Source: CAVOKN01 sp963696505
GTDB lineage: Bacteria > Pseudomonadota > Gammaproteobacteria > Burkholderiales > Rhodocyclaceae
Assembly (NCBI GenBank): GCA_963696505.1
Contig: CAVOKN010000006.1
Span: 186,001 to 250,000, forward strand
Reading direction: 5' to 3'
Length of the DNA: 64,000 bases
A program made the translations under genes and the position numbers. Positions 51,337 to 60,178 of the stretch are shown piece by piece. Each line of letters opens with the position of its first letter. Position 1 is the first letter of the stretch. Under the pieces are notes generated by a model, which was not told the origin of the DNA, searched no databases, and was given only the letters and a program-made list of their open reading frames with translations.

Positions 51337-52941
51337 GTGGCAGACAGCAAAGACATGTGGCGTTTCGACGTCCTGGTGCTCGGCAGCGGGCTGGCGGGCC
51401 AGTCGCTGGCGCTGCGCCTCGCGGATCGACTTCGCGTCGCGCTGGTCACCAAGAGGCGTCTGGAGGACTCGGCCTCGTCCTGGGCGCAGGGCGGAATCGC
51501 CGCCGTGCTTCACTCGGAGGACACGACCGAGGCCCACATCCAGGACACCTTCACCGCCGGGGGCGGACTGTGCGACCCCGCCGCCACCCGCTTCGTCGTC
51601 GAGAACGGCCGTAACGCCATCGAATGGCTGATCGGCCAGGGCGTGCCCTTCACCCGCGACGATCATTCCGAGTTCGGCTATCACCTGACGCGCGAGGGCG
51701 GACACAGCCAGCGCCGGGTGATCCACGTCGCCGACGCCACCGGGTCGGCGGTGCAGGAGACGCTCACCGACAAGGTTCGCCGCCATCCCAACGTCACGAT
51801 CCTGGAAAACCACATCGCGGTGGATCTGATCGCCGGGCGCAAGCTCGGCCAGCCGAATCTGGGCTGTATCGGCGCCTACGTGCTGGACCTCGGCGCCGAC
51901 CGGGTGCTGACCATCGGCGCCTTGCACACCGTGCTCGCCACCGGCGGCGCCGGCAAGGTGTACCTCTACACCACCAACCCCGACACGGCGACCGGAGACG
52001 GAATCGCCATGGCATGGCGGGCCGGATGCCGCGTGGCGAACATGGAGTTCATCCAGTTCCACCCCACCTGCCTCTACCACCCCCACGCCAAGTCTTTTCT
52101 AATCTCCGAGGCGATGCGCGGCGAGGGCGGCATCCTGCGCCTGGCGGATGGCACCCGCTTCATGCCGGGCCACGACCCGCGCGCCGAACTGGCGCCGCGC
52201 GACATCGTCGCTCGCGCCATCGACTTCGAGATGAAGAAGCGCGGCCTGGACTGCGTCTATCTGGACATGACGCACAAGCCGGCCGACTTCCTGGTCGAGC
52301 ATTTCCCCAACATTCATGCCCGCTGCATGGCATTGGGCATCGACATCGCGCGCCAGCCGATCCCCGTGGTACCCGCCGCCCACTACACCTGTGGCGGCGT
52401 GGTCACCGATCTGCGGGCGCGAACCGACATCCCCGGCCTCTATGCCGTCGGCGAAACTTCCCACACCGGCCTTCACGGCGCCAACCGGCTGGCAAGCAAT
52501 TCGCTGCTGGAATGTGTCGTGTACGCAGGAGCGGCGGCCGCTGACATCCTCGCATCGGAGCCGCGCGAGGTTCCGCATCTGCCGCCGTGGGACGAGTCGC
52601 GCGTCACCGACGCCGACGAGGAAATCGTCATCTCCCACAACTGGGACGAACTGCGGCGCTTCATGTGGGACTACGTCGGCATCGTGCGCACCAACAAGCG
52701 GCTGAGGCGGGCGCAGAACCGCATAGCGCTGCTGAGCCGCGAGATCGACGAGTACTACTCCAACTTCCGGGTCACGAACGACCTGATCGAACTGCGCAAC
52801 CTGGTGCTTTCGGCCGAACTGATCGTGAAGAGCGCCCAGCGCCGGCGCGAGAGCCGCGGGTTGCACTTCAGCCGCGACTACCCCGGCCTGCTGCCCAAGC
52901 CGCGCAACACCGTACTGCGCAAATCCCTCAGCCGGCGCTGA
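51337..52941 (+). CDS. nadB: L-aspartate oxidase
   Basis: About 534 residues from GTG 51337; ATG 51355 (MWRFDVLVLGSG) is an alternative six codons in. FAD-dependent: dinucleotide fold VLVLGSGLAGQSLALRLA, the family SSWAQGGIAAV, THREGGHS-like HLTREGGHSQRR with active-site residues, VLATGGAGKVY and the C-terminal helical domain starting VISHNWDELRRFMWDYVGIV. First step of NAD synthesis from aspartate. Divergent from rpoE, the usual arrangement. Its last 14 bases overlap the convergent ygfX-like gene. Confidence 0.96.
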   Translation: MADSKDMWRFDVLVLGSGLAGQSLALRLADRLRVALVTKRRLEDSASSWAQGGIAAVLHSEDTTEAHIQDTFTAGGGLCDPAATRFVVENGRNAIEWLIGQGVPFTRDDHSEFGYHLTREGGHSQRRVIHVADATGSAVQETLTDKVRRHPNVTILENHIAVDLIAGRKLGQPNLGCIGAYVLDLGADRVLTIGALHTVLATGGAGKVYLYTTNPDTATGDGIAMAWRAGCRVANMEFIQFHPTCLYHPHAKSFLISEAMRGEGGILRLADGTRFMPGHDPRAELAPRDIVARAIDFEMKKRGLDCVYLDMTHKPADFLVEHFPNIHARCMALGIDIARQPIPVVPAAHYTCGGVVTDLRARTDIPGLYAVGETSHTGLHGANRLASNSLLECVVYAGAAAADILASEPREVPHLPPWDESRVTDADEEIVISHNWDELRRFMWDYVGIVRTNKRLRRAQNRIALLSREIDEYYSNFRVTNDLIELRNLVLSAELIVKSAQRRRESRGLHFSRDYPGLLPKPRNTVLRKSLSRR

Positions 52942-53368
52942 GGCGCCGCTTCCAGCGCAGCCAGACCCTCAGCCGTCTGAAGTCCTCCGGCTCCAGCGAA
53001 TCCGCGAGCACCACGATCGAGCGGGCGCGCCGCTCTCCCGCTGCCCTGACGCGCAGCATGACTGCCGCGGCATGAACGGCGCTGGCAGGCAGGACTTCCG
53101 CGGCGAAGCAGGTGCCGTCGCGCTGGACGAAACCCAGCCCGCCGTCCTCGCCACAGTCCAGTTCGATCACCGCATCGTCGCCCAGCAGCAGCGCCCTGCT
53201 GCGCAGCGCCTGTACCAGGCTGGCGACGAGGGCAGCCGCCGCCAACCAGCGCACCCACGGAGCGAAAGTCAGCGGCCAGAGAGCGCCTAGTGCAGCACCG
53301 TGAAACGCCAACAGCAGCGCCGCAAGTCGCCAGGACGGGCGCCGCTTCAGCCGAAGAGCCGATGGCAT
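52928..53368 (-). CDS. YgfX/CptA-like membrane protein
   Basis: 146 residues. Two membrane helices (WRLAALLLAFHGAALGALWP, VRWLAAAALVASLVQALRSR) then a soluble part ending FRRLRVWLRWKRRLSAG, the layout of YgfX proteins; IELDCGEDGGLGFVQRDGTC precedes a beta-rich region. In enterobacteria YgfX pairs with SdhE; no sdhE gene is seen here. Sits after fabF, and its 3' end overlaps nadB. Function inferred from family layout only. Confidence 0.75.
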   Translation of the reverse strand: MPSALRLKRRPSWRLAALLLAFHGAALGALWPLTFAPWVRWLAAAALVASLVQALRSRALLLGDDAVIELDCGEDGGLGFVQRDGTCFAAEVLPASAVHAAAVMLRVRAAGERRARSIVVLADSLEPEDFRRLRVWLRWKRRLSAG

Positions 53369-53390
53369 GGCCCGTGCGCCATGCGACGGA

Positions 53391-54629
53391 TCAGATGCGG
53401 CGGAAAACCAGGGTGGAGTTGGTGCCGCCGAAGCCGAAGGCGTTGGACAGCGCGGCCCGGATCTTCATCTCTCGCGCCCGGTTGGGCACGTAATCCAGAT
53501 CGCATTGCGGATCCTGATCCACCAGATTGATGGTGGGCGGGGCGATCTGGCGGTGCACCGCCAGGGTCGTGAACACCGCTTCGATTCCCGCAGCGGCACC
53601 CAGCAGGTGGCCGGTCATGGATTTGGTCGAGCTTACCGCCAGCGCGCGGGCGTGGTCGCCGAAGCAGCGCTTTACGGCCAGCGTCTCGGCGATGTCGCCC
53701 AGGGGCGTGGAGGTGCCGTGGGCGTTGATGTAATCGATCTCGCCGACATTGGTCTGGCCGTTGCGCAGGGCGTTGGCCATGCTGCGGGCCGCGCCCTCGC
53801 CGTCCTCGCTGGGAGCGGTGATGTGGTAGGCGTCGGAACTCATGCCATAGCCCGCCACCTCGCAGTAGATCTTCGCGCCGCGTGCCCTGGCGTGCTCGTA
53901 CTCCTCCAGCACCAGCACGCCGGCGCCCTCGCCCAGCACGAAACCGTCGCGCCCGGTGTCCCAGGGACGGCTCGCGCCGGCCGGGTCGTCGTTGCGGGTG
54001 GACATCGCCTTGGCGGCACAGAAGCCGCCGACGCCCAGCGGGCTGACGGTAGACTCGGCACCGCCGGCGACCATGATGTCCGCATCGCCGTACTCGATCA
54101 GCCGCTGCGCCTCGCCGATGGCATGGTTCGCCGTGGCGCAGGCACTGACTGTGGCGAAGTTCGGGCCCTTGAAGCCGTAGTTGATCGAAAGGATTCCCGA
54201 CACCATGTTGATGATCGAGCCGGGAACGAAGAAGGGCGTGATCTTGCGCGGGCCGCCGCCCTGGTACGCGACGTAGGTGTCCTCGATCAGCGGCAGGCCG
54301 CCGATCCCCGAGCCGACGCACACGCCGATGCGCTCGGCATTGTCGGGACGCATGCCGATGCCCGCATCCTTGAGCGCGTCGATCGACGCCGCCAGACCAT
54401 AGTGGATGAAGGTGTCGTACCGCCGCGCCTCCTTGGACGACAGATAGGCGGCGACGTCGAAGCCCTTGACCTCGCCGGCGATCTGTGTCGGAAAGGCGGC
54501 GGCATCGAAGCGCGTGATGCGGCCGATGCCCGAGCGGCCGTTGACGATGTTGTCCCAGGCCTGCTCTACGGTGTTGCCGACCGGGGAGATGATCCCCAGG
54601 CCGGTGATAACCACTCTGCGTCGCGCCAC
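53391..54629 (-). CDS. fabF: 3-oxoacyl-[ACP] synthase II
   Basis: 412 residues. Condenses malonyl-ACP with acyl-ACP in elongation. Catalytic triad visible: Cys in VSACATANHAIGEA, His in NAHGTSTPLGD and His in KSMTGHLLGAAAG. N-terminus RVVITGLGIISPVGN and C-terminal SNAFGFGGTNSTLVFR are standard. Directly follows acpP, the conserved acpP-fabF pair, 30 bases apart. Confidence 0.97.
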   Translation of the reverse strand: MARRRVVITGLGIISPVGNTVEQAWDNIVNGRSGIGRITRFDAAAFPTQIAGEVKGFDVAAYLSSKEARRYDTFIHYGLAASIDALKDAGIGMRPDNAERIGVCVGSGIGGLPLIEDTYVAYQGGGPRKITPFFVPGSIINMVSGILSINYGFKGPNFATVSACATANHAIGEAQRLIEYGDADIMVAGGAESTVSPLGVGGFCAAKAMSTRNDDPAGASRPWDTGRDGFVLGEGAGVLVLEEYEHARARGAKIYCEVAGYGMSSDAYHITAPSEDGEGAARSMANALRNGQTNVGEIDYINAHGTSTPLGDIAETLAVKRCFGDHARALAVSSTKSMTGHLLGAAAGIEAVFTTLAVHRQIAPPTINLVDQDPQCDLDYVPNRAREMKIRAALSNAFGFGGTNSTLVFRRI

Positions 54630-54659
54630 CGCGCCCCCCCGGGTATGCCGGACCCGCCC

Positions 54660-54902
54660 TCAGGCCTTCTTGAGGTGGGAGTTGATGTAGTCCACGGCCT
54701 GCTGCACCGTGGTGATCTTCTCGGCTTCCTCGTCGGGGATCTCGCACTCGAATTCCTCTTCGAGGGCCATCACCAGTTCGACGGTGTCCAGGGAGTCTGC
54801 GCCCAGGTCGTCGACGAAGGACGACTCGATCTTGATCTCGGATTCATTGACGCCGAGCTGCTCGGCGACGATCTTCTTGACGCGTTGTTCGATGTTCTCC
54901 AT
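54660..54902 (-). CDS. acpP: Acyl carrier protein
   Basis: 80 residues from ATG 54902 with AAGGAGCC upstream. Acidic four-helix protein; the phosphopantetheine site is the Ser of LGADSLDTVEL at about residue 37. Carries acyl chains for all Fab enzymes of this cluster, PlsX and LpxA-type enzymes; activated by AcpS (38.6 kb). Separated from fabG by 130 bases, in which it may have its own promoter. Confidence 0.98.
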   Translation of the reverse strand: MENIEQRVKKIVAEQLGVNESEIKIESSFVDDLGADSLDTVELVMALEEEFECEIPDEEAEKITTVQQAVDYINSHLKKA

Positions 54903-55032
54903 ATACGGCTCCTTCCCTTGATTGACCCGCGGTTGCAGCGCGCCCGTTGCGCTCACGCAGGCATGAAGTAAAAAATCGGGCGCAGTTTATAACAGATCGC
55001 CCTCCAGCGGCGCACCGCCGCCGGGGCACGAT

Positions 55033-55788
55033 TCAAGCCATGTACATCCCGCCATTCACATGCAGTGTGCTGCCGGTGACGTAGGCCGCGGCGGGGGATG
55101 CCAGGAAGGCCACCGCCGCCGCCACTTCCTCCGCCTTGCCCAGCCGCCCGAGGGGAATCTGCCCCAGCAGCGCGTCGCGCTGGGCATCGGGCAGCGCCCG
55201 CGTCATGTCTGTATCGATGAAGCCGGGAGCAACGCAGTTCACCGTGATGTTGCGGCTGCCCAGCTCCCGCGCCAGAGCCCGCGTCATGCCCGCCACGCCG
55301 GCCTTGGCCGCGGCATAGTTGGCCTGGCCCGGGTTGCCCGAACTGCCCACCACCGAGGTGATGCTGATGATGCGTCCGAAGCGCGCCTTCATCATGCCGC
55401 GCATCACGGCCTTGGACAGGCGAAAGACCGCCTTGAGGTTGGTGTCGATCACCGCATCCCACTCGTCGTCCTTCATGCGCAGCGCGAGGTTGTCGCGGGT
55501 GATGCCGGCGTTATTGACCAGTATCGAGACCGCACCGAAGGCGGACTCGATCTCCGCCATCAGCGCCTCGCAAGACGCCGGGTCGGTGACGTTGAGCACC
55601 GCCCCCTTGCCGGCGATGCCGCCGTCCGCCAGCGTCTGACTTATCGCCTGCGCCCCCTCGGCGCTGGTAGCCGTGCCGATCACCGTAGCGCCATGCGCGC
55701 CGAGTTCCAGCGCGATGGCGCTGCCGATGCCGCGGCTCGCGCCCGTGACGAGGGCGACCTGGCCCTTCAAGCTTTGTCCTTCGCTCAT
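55033..55788 (-). CDS. fabG: 3-oxoacyl-[ACP] reductase
   Basis: 251 residues. SDR fold: VTGASRGIGSAIALELG, NNAGITRDNLALRMKDDEWD, catalytic Ser in SITSVVGSSGNPGQANY with Tyr and Lys in NYAAAKAGV, and the FabG C-terminus GSTLHVNGGMYM. Reduces 3-ketoacyl-ACP with NADPH. ATG overlaps the fabD stop (ATGA). Related to but distinct from the PhaB proteins at the left of the window. Confidence 0.97.
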   Translation of the reverse strand: MSEGQSLKGQVALVTGASRGIGSAIALELGAHGATVIGTATSAEGAQAISQTLADGGIAGKGAVLNVTDPASCEALMAEIESAFGAVSILVNNAGITRDNLALRMKDDEWDAVIDTNLKAVFRLSKAVMRGMMKARFGRIISITSVVGSSGNPGQANYAAAKAGVAGMTRALARELGSRNITVNCVAPGFIDTDMTRALPDAQRDALLGQIPLGRLGKAEEVAAAVAFLASPAAAYVTGSTLHVNGGMYMA

Positions 55789-56714
55789 GTCGCCTCCGCG
55801 ACGGCCTGATCCAGCGATGCGGCGTCCGCCAGGGCCGCGCCCTGGAGGCCGCCCTCGATGCGCTTGGTGAGGCCCGCCAGCACCTTGCCCGGCCCCGATT
55901 CGAAGACGTGGGTCACGCCCTGCGCAGCCATGGCCCGGATGGTCTCGACCCAGCGCACCGGCGAGCGCGCCTGGCGCACCAGGGCATCGCGGATCGCGTC
56001 CGGGTCCGACAGGCAGGCCACGTCCACATTATTCACGACAGGAATGCGCGGCGCGTTCACCGCCACCGACGCCAGCCGCCCACGCAGCGCCTCGGCGGCG
56101 GGCTGCATCAGCGAGCAATGGAAAGGCGCGCTCACCGGCAGCATCACCGCGCGCTTCGCACCTTTCGTCTTCGCCGCGTCGGCGGCCCGCGCCACCGCTG
56201 CCGCATGGCCGGCGATGACGGTCTGGCCCGGGCCGTTGAAGTTCACCGCCTCCACCACCTGCCCCTGGGCCGCCTCCTCGCAGGCAGCGCGGATGGCCGC
56301 GTCGTCCAGGCCGAGGATCGCCGCCATCGCGCCTTCGCCCTGGGGCACCGCCTGCTGCATCGCCTGGGCACGAAAGCGCACCAGCGGCACGGCGTCCTTG
56401 AACTCCAGCGCACCCGCCGCGACCAACGCGGTGTATTCGCCCAGGCTGTGCCCAGCCACCATGGACGGTTCGCGTCCGCCCTTGGCGAGCCAGGCGCGAT
56501 AGACAGCGACACCCGCGGTGAGCATCAGCGGCTGGGTGTTCACCGTCTGGCTGAGAGCCTCGGCCGGGCCTTCGCTCACCAGTTGCCAGAGATCCTGGCC
56601 GAGCGCCGTAGAGGCTTCATCGAAGGTGCTGCGGATCGCCGGGATGTCGCCGTAGGCCAGCATCATGCCGAGAGCCTGGGAACCCTGTCCGGGAAAGACC
56701 AGTGCGAGTTTCAT
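55785..56714 (-). CDS. fabD: Malonyl-CoA:ACP transacylase
   Basis: About 309 residues from ATG 56714 (MKLALVFPGQGSQ), with CGGAG upstream. Active-site Ser in GHSLGEYTALVAAGAL, Arg in LVRFRAQAMQQAVPQGEGAM and His in SAPFHCSLMQPA. Loads malonyl groups on ACP. Between fabH (12-base gap) and fabG (overlap). Confidence 0.97.
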   Translation of the reverse strand: MKLALVFPGQGSQALGMMLAYGDIPAIRSTFDEASTALGQDLWQLVSEGPAEALSQTVNTQPLMLTAGVAVYRAWLAKGGREPSMVAGHSLGEYTALVAAGALEFKDAVPLVRFRAQAMQQAVPQGEGAMAAILGLDDAAIRAACEEAAQGQVVEAVNFNGPGQTVIAGHAAAVARAADAAKTKGAKRAVMLPVSAPFHCSLMQPAAEALRGRLASVAVNAPRIPVVNNVDVACLSDPDAIRDALVRQARSPVRWVETIRAMAAQGVTHVFESGPGKVLAGLTKRIEGGLQGAALADAASLDQAVAEAT

Positions 56715-56726
56715 GACCACTCCGGT

Positions 56727-57692
56727 TCAGAACTTGAGAAGCACCGCGCCCCAGGTGAAGCCGCCGCCCACGCCTTCCAGCAGCAGGTGCTGGCCGCGCC
56801 GGATGCGGCCGTCGCGCACTGCCGCGTCCAATGCCAGGGGAATTGAAGCGGCCGAGGTGTTGCCGTGGTCGGCCACCGTGACCACCACCTTCTCCATGGG
56901 CAGGCCCAGGCGCTTGGCGGTGGCCTGAAGGATGCGCACGTTGGCCTGATGCGGGATCATCCAATCGAGGTGCGCGGCGTCAAGACGCGCGGCGGCGAGC
57001 ACCTCGTGGGCGACCTCGGCCAGCACCTTGACCGCGAACCTGAACACCGCCTGCCCGTCCATCTGCAGGAAGGGCGAGCCGGTGATCCCGCCTCCGCACA
57101 CGTTGCCCGGCACCGACAGGATCCCGGCATAGCTGCCGTCGGCGTGCAGCGCGGTGGCCAGGATGCCGGGCTCATCGGCCGCCTCGACGATCACCGCGCC
57201 GGCGCCATCGCCGAACAGCACGCAGGTGCCACGGTCATTCCAGTCCAGGATGCGGGAGAAGACCTCCGCCCCGACCACCAGCGCGCAGCGATGGCTGCCG
57301 GAACGGATGAACTTGTCGGCGATCGACAGGGCGTAGGCGAAGCCGCTGCACACCGCCTGCACGTCCAGCGCCGCGCCGCCGTTGCGGATGCCGAGCTTGG
57401 CCTGCAGCAGCGCCGCGGTGCTGGGGAAGACGTAATCCGGCGTAGAGGTGGCGACGATGATCAGGTCGATCTGCTCGGCCGCGATCCCGGCGTGGGCGAT
57501 CGCGGCGCGGCTTGCCTCCAGCGCCAGGTCGCTCGCCGTCTGGTTCTCCGCCGCAAGATGCCGCCGGCGTATGCCTGTGCGCTCGGCGATCCACTCGTCA
57601 GAGGTATCGACGCCCCGCGCTACCAGGTCGTCGTTGCTGACCGGCGCGCCGGGAAGATGGCTACCCACGCCGCTGATGCGGGAATGGATCAT
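56727..57692 (-). CDS. fabH: 3-oxoacyl-[ACP] synthase III
   Basis: 321 residues. Starts fatty acid synthesis by condensing acetyl-CoA with malonyl-ACP. Cys in DVQAVCSGFAYALS, His in WMIPHQANVRILQ and Asn in DHGNTSAASIPLAL form the active site. N-terminal TSDEWIAERTGIRRRH is family-typical. ATG overlaps the plsX stop. Confidence 0.97.
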   Translation of the reverse strand: MIHSRISGVGSHLPGAPVSNDDLVARGVDTSDEWIAERTGIRRRHLAAENQTASDLALEASRAAIAHAGIAAEQIDLIIVATSTPDYVFPSTAALLQAKLGIRNGGAALDVQAVCSGFAYALSIADKFIRSGSHRCALVVGAEVFSRILDWNDRGTCVLFGDGAGAVIVEAADEPGILATALHADGSYAGILSVPGNVCGGGITGSPFLQMDGQAVFRFAVKVLAEVAHEVLAAARLDAAHLDWMIPHQANVRILQATAKRLGLPMEKVVVTVADHGNTSAASIPLALDAAVRDGRIRRGQHLLLEGVGGGFTWGAVLLKF

Positions 57693-58702
57693 GCCGCCGC
57701 CGCCAGTTGTCCCATGCGCGCGCCGATGCGCTCGATCAGGCCATTGCGCACTTCCTCGGCCGCGCGGTGGATCGCGTTCTCGAAGGCGTAGGCGTCCGCT
57801 GAACCATGACTCTTGACCACGATGCCTTTCAGGCCGAGCAGGCTGGCACCGTTGTAGCGCCGCGGATCGACGCGGCGCTTGAAGGCCTTGAGCGCCGGCA
57901 TCGCCACCAGGGCCGAAAGCTTGGTCAGCAGGTTGCGCCCGAACTCCTCGCGCAGGAAGGTCGCCAGCATCTGCGCCAGGCCTTCAGAAGTCTTGAGGGC
58001 GACGTTGCCGACGAAGCCGTCGCACACCACCACGTCGGCCATGCCCTTGTAGATGCCGTCGCCCTCGACGTTGCCGATGAAGTTCAGCCCGCTGGCGCGC
58101 AGCAGTTCGCCCGCCTGTTTCACCACCTCGTTGCCCTTGATCTCTTCCTCGCCGATGTTGAGCAGGCCCACGCTCGGGCGCTCCTTGTGTTCGAGGGCCG
58201 ACACCAGCATCGCGCCCATGATGCCGAACTGGAGCAGGTGCTGCGGCGCGCACTCGGCATTGGCGCCGAGGTCGAGCATGTAGGTTTCGCCCTTCAGGGT
58301 GGGCAGGGCGGTGGCGATGGCTGGCCGGTCGATCCCCGGCAGGGTGCCGAGCACGATGGTGGAGATTGCCATCAGGGCGCCGGTATTGCCGGCCGAAACC
58401 GCGGCGCCGGCACTGCCCGCCTTGACCAGGTCGATTGCCACCCGCATCGAGGAATTGCGCTTGCCGCGCAGCGCCGCTCGCGGCTTGTCGTCCATGGTGA
58501 CGACTTCGCTGGCGTGCTGCGCCCGCAGGCGATTGCCGAATTCCGCTCCATGCTGCTTGACTGCCCCTTCCACGACCTCGGGCAATCCCACCAGGATCAG
58601 CGAAGCATCAAGCTCGTGGCGCAGAAAGGCACAGGCCGACGCCACCGTGACTGCCGGGCCGTGATCGCCGCCCATGCAGTCTATGGCGATGGTGACATCC
58701 AT
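57689..58702 (-). CDS. plsX: Phosphate acyltransferase PlsX
   Basis: 337 residues. Converts acyl-ACP to acyl-phosphate for phospholipid synthesis. Motifs: IAIDCMGGDHGPAVTVASAC at the N-terminus, AAVSAGNTGALMAIS, and CDGFVGNVALKTSEGLAQML. Placed between rpmF and fabH, the conserved rpmF-plsX-fabHDG order; overlaps fabH by four bases. Confidence 0.97.
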   Translation of the reverse strand: MDVTIAIDCMGGDHGPAVTVASACAFLRHELDASLILVGLPEVVEGAVKQHGAEFGNRLRAQHASEVVTMDDKPRAALRGKRNSSMRVAIDLVKAGSAGAAVSAGNTGALMAISTIVLGTLPGIDRPAIATALPTLKGETYMLDLGANAECAPQHLLQFGIMGAMLVSALEHKERPSVGLLNIGEEEIKGNEVVKQAGELLRASGLNFIGNVEGDGIYKGMADVVVCDGFVGNVALKTSEGLAQMLATFLREEFGRNLLTKLSALVAMPALKAFKRRVDPRRYNGASLLGLKGIVVKSHGSADAYAFENAIHRAAEEVRNGLIERIGARMGQLAAAA

Positions 58703-58737
58703 GTGCCGGCTACCCGCGGGCGGGCCGGATATGCGAA

Positions 58738-58760
58738 ACGGCCGCCGGAACGGCGGCCGT
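58738..58760. repeat. Strong GC hairpin between rpmF and plsX
   Basis: ACGGCCGCCG, loop GAA, CGGCGGCCGT: ten-pair perfect stem in the 77-base gap. No T-run follows on the minus strand, so it is more likely a processing or mRNA-stability element that sets rpmF against plsX expression than a full terminator. Confidence 0.6.
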
Positions 58761-58779
58761 GGCGCGGGTCGAGCCGGGC

Positions 58780-58959
58780 TTACTCACCCTTGGCCTTGAC
58801 CACCTTCTTGCCGCGGTAATAGCCGCTTGGGCTGATGTGATGGCGCAGGTGTATCTCGCCCGTAGTCGGCTCCACCGCAAGGGGCGGCGCGCTCAGAAAA
58901 TCGTGGGCCCGGTGCATGCCGCGCTTGGACGGCGACTTCTTGTTCTGCTGAACTGCCAT
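58780..58959 (-). CDS. rpmF: 50S ribosomal protein L32
   Basis: 59 residues: MAVQQNKKSPSKRGMHRAHD, FLSAPPLAVEPTTGEIHLRH, HISPSGYYRGKKVVKAKGE. Full-length L32; the zinc-binding Cys residues are replaced, as in other proteobacterial zinc-independent L32. AGGAG lies 7-8 bases upstream of ATG 58959. Between yceD and plsX as in most proteobacteria. Confidence 0.97.
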   Translation of the reverse strand: MAVQQNKKSPSKRGMHRAHDFLSAPPLAVEPTTGEIHLRHHISPSGYYRGKKVVKAKGE

Positions 58960-59005
58960 GAAAAGTACTCCTGAATCCTGAGACTGTTACTCGGTGCGGG
59001 CCGCT

Positions 59006-59503
59006 TCAGTGCAGACCACGCTTGATCTCCGCCAAAGCGGCAAACGGCGAAACCTTCTGCCCGAGCTCGGGCGACTCCGGCAGCGCGCAGTCGTCGTGGC
59101 GCGGCGCCAGCGGCAAACTCAACATCACTTCCTGCTCGACCAGCGCAACCAGATCCAGCTCGCGCTCGGCGGCGACGGCATCGTAGCTGTCGTCGACCAG
59201 CTCGTCGTCCGGCCAGGTCTGACCGGACTCGACCAGCCGGAAGCGGCAGTCCAGCGCAACCTCGAAAGAAATCGGCTGAAGGCAGCGCTGACAGCGCAGC
59301 ATCAGACGGCCGCCGATTGCCAGGTCGAGCAAGAGCTGCCCGTTCCCGCCCTCGGCGCCACGAGCCGTGTAAACCAACTCTCCATCGCCGCCGGCCAGGA
59401 CGTCAGCCAACCGCGACAGGCCTGCCACCGCGACCTTGCCTTCGATGCGTCCGCGTTCCCTTGCGAACGCCGCACTGTCGATGACTGGGCGGGCTGGCGG
59501 CAT
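59006..59503 (-). CDS. yceD: YceD/DUF177 family protein
   Basis: 165 residues. Contains the family CxxC in LMLRCQRCLQPISFEV and the acidic stretch PDDELVDDSYDAVAAERELD, then LDLVALVEQEVMLSLPLAPR HDDC and FAALAEIKRG. YceD is linked to 23S rRNA maturation or ribosome assembly; it precedes rpmF in nearly all proteobacteria. Divergent from maf, 87 bases apart. Confidence 0.93.
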   Translation of the reverse strand: MPPARPVIDSAAFARERGRIEGKVAVAGLSRLADVLAGGDGELVYTARGAEGGNGQLLLDLAIGGRLMLRCQRCLQPISFEVALDCRFRLVESGQTWPDDELVDDSYDAVAAERELDLVALVEQEVMLSLPLAPRHDDCALPESPELGQKVSPFAALAEIKRGLH

Positions 59504-59590
59504 AAGGGCGCGATGGTATTATTTTCGGCCTTTCGTGTCCAGCCGCTGCCGCGCGACGCTCCTTGCGATGCGGCAAGCCGTGTCCCGATC

Positions 59591-60178
59591 ATGTCCAAAA
59601 GTCAGCCGCTGGTACTCGCCTCGACCTCGCCCTACCGCCGGGAGCTGCTCCAGCGCCTCGGCATTCCCTTCGCTGTCGCCAATCCGGGCGTGGACGAAAC
59701 CGCACTGCCGGGCGAGACGCCGGTGGACACGGCGCAGCGCCTCGCGCAGGCCAAGGCCAAGGCGGTGCGGGCCGACCATCCGGACGCCCTGATCATCGGC
59801 AGCGACCAAGTGGCCTACGCCGACAGCCGCGTGTTCGGCAAACCGGGCAACCGCGAGCGCGCCGTCGAGCAGCTGCGGACACTGCGCGGGCGCAGCGTGG
59901 TGTTCCACACCGCGCTGTGCCTGTTCAACGCGGCCAGCGGCCGGACGCAACTCGAAGGCGTGCCGGTGGAAGTGCGCTTCCGGCCGATCAGCGATGAGGA
60001 GATCGGACGCTACCTCGACCGCGAACCCGCCTTCAACTGCGCCGGCAGCGCACGCTACGAGGGACTGGGCATCAGCCTGCTGGATTACGTGCGCGGCGAC
60101 GACCCCAACGCCCTGATCGGGCTGCCGCTGATCGCGCTGTGCCGCATGCTGCGCAACGAAGGACTCGCCCTGCCGTGA
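59591..60178 (+). CDS. Maf-like nucleotide pyrophosphatase (YceF type)
   Basis: 195 residues from ATG 59591. Maf fold: LVLASTSPYRRELLQRLGIP at the N-terminus, ALIIGSDQVAYADSRVFGKP with the catalytic acid, and EPAFNCAGSARYEGLGISLL. The YceF subgroup hydrolyses m7GTP, whereas YhdE-type members act on dTTP or UTP; the CAGSARYEG context favours YceF. The next gene starts inside its stop codon. Confidence 0.92.
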   Translation: MSKSQPLVLASTSPYRRELLQRLGIPFAVANPGVDETALPGETPVDTAQRLAQAKAKAVRADHPDALIIGSDQVAYADSRVFGKPGNRERAVEQLRTLRGRSVVFHTALCLFNAASGRTQLEGVPVEVRFRPISDEEIGRYLDREPAFNCAGSARYEGLGISLLDYVRGDDPNALIGLPLIALCRMLRNEGLALP

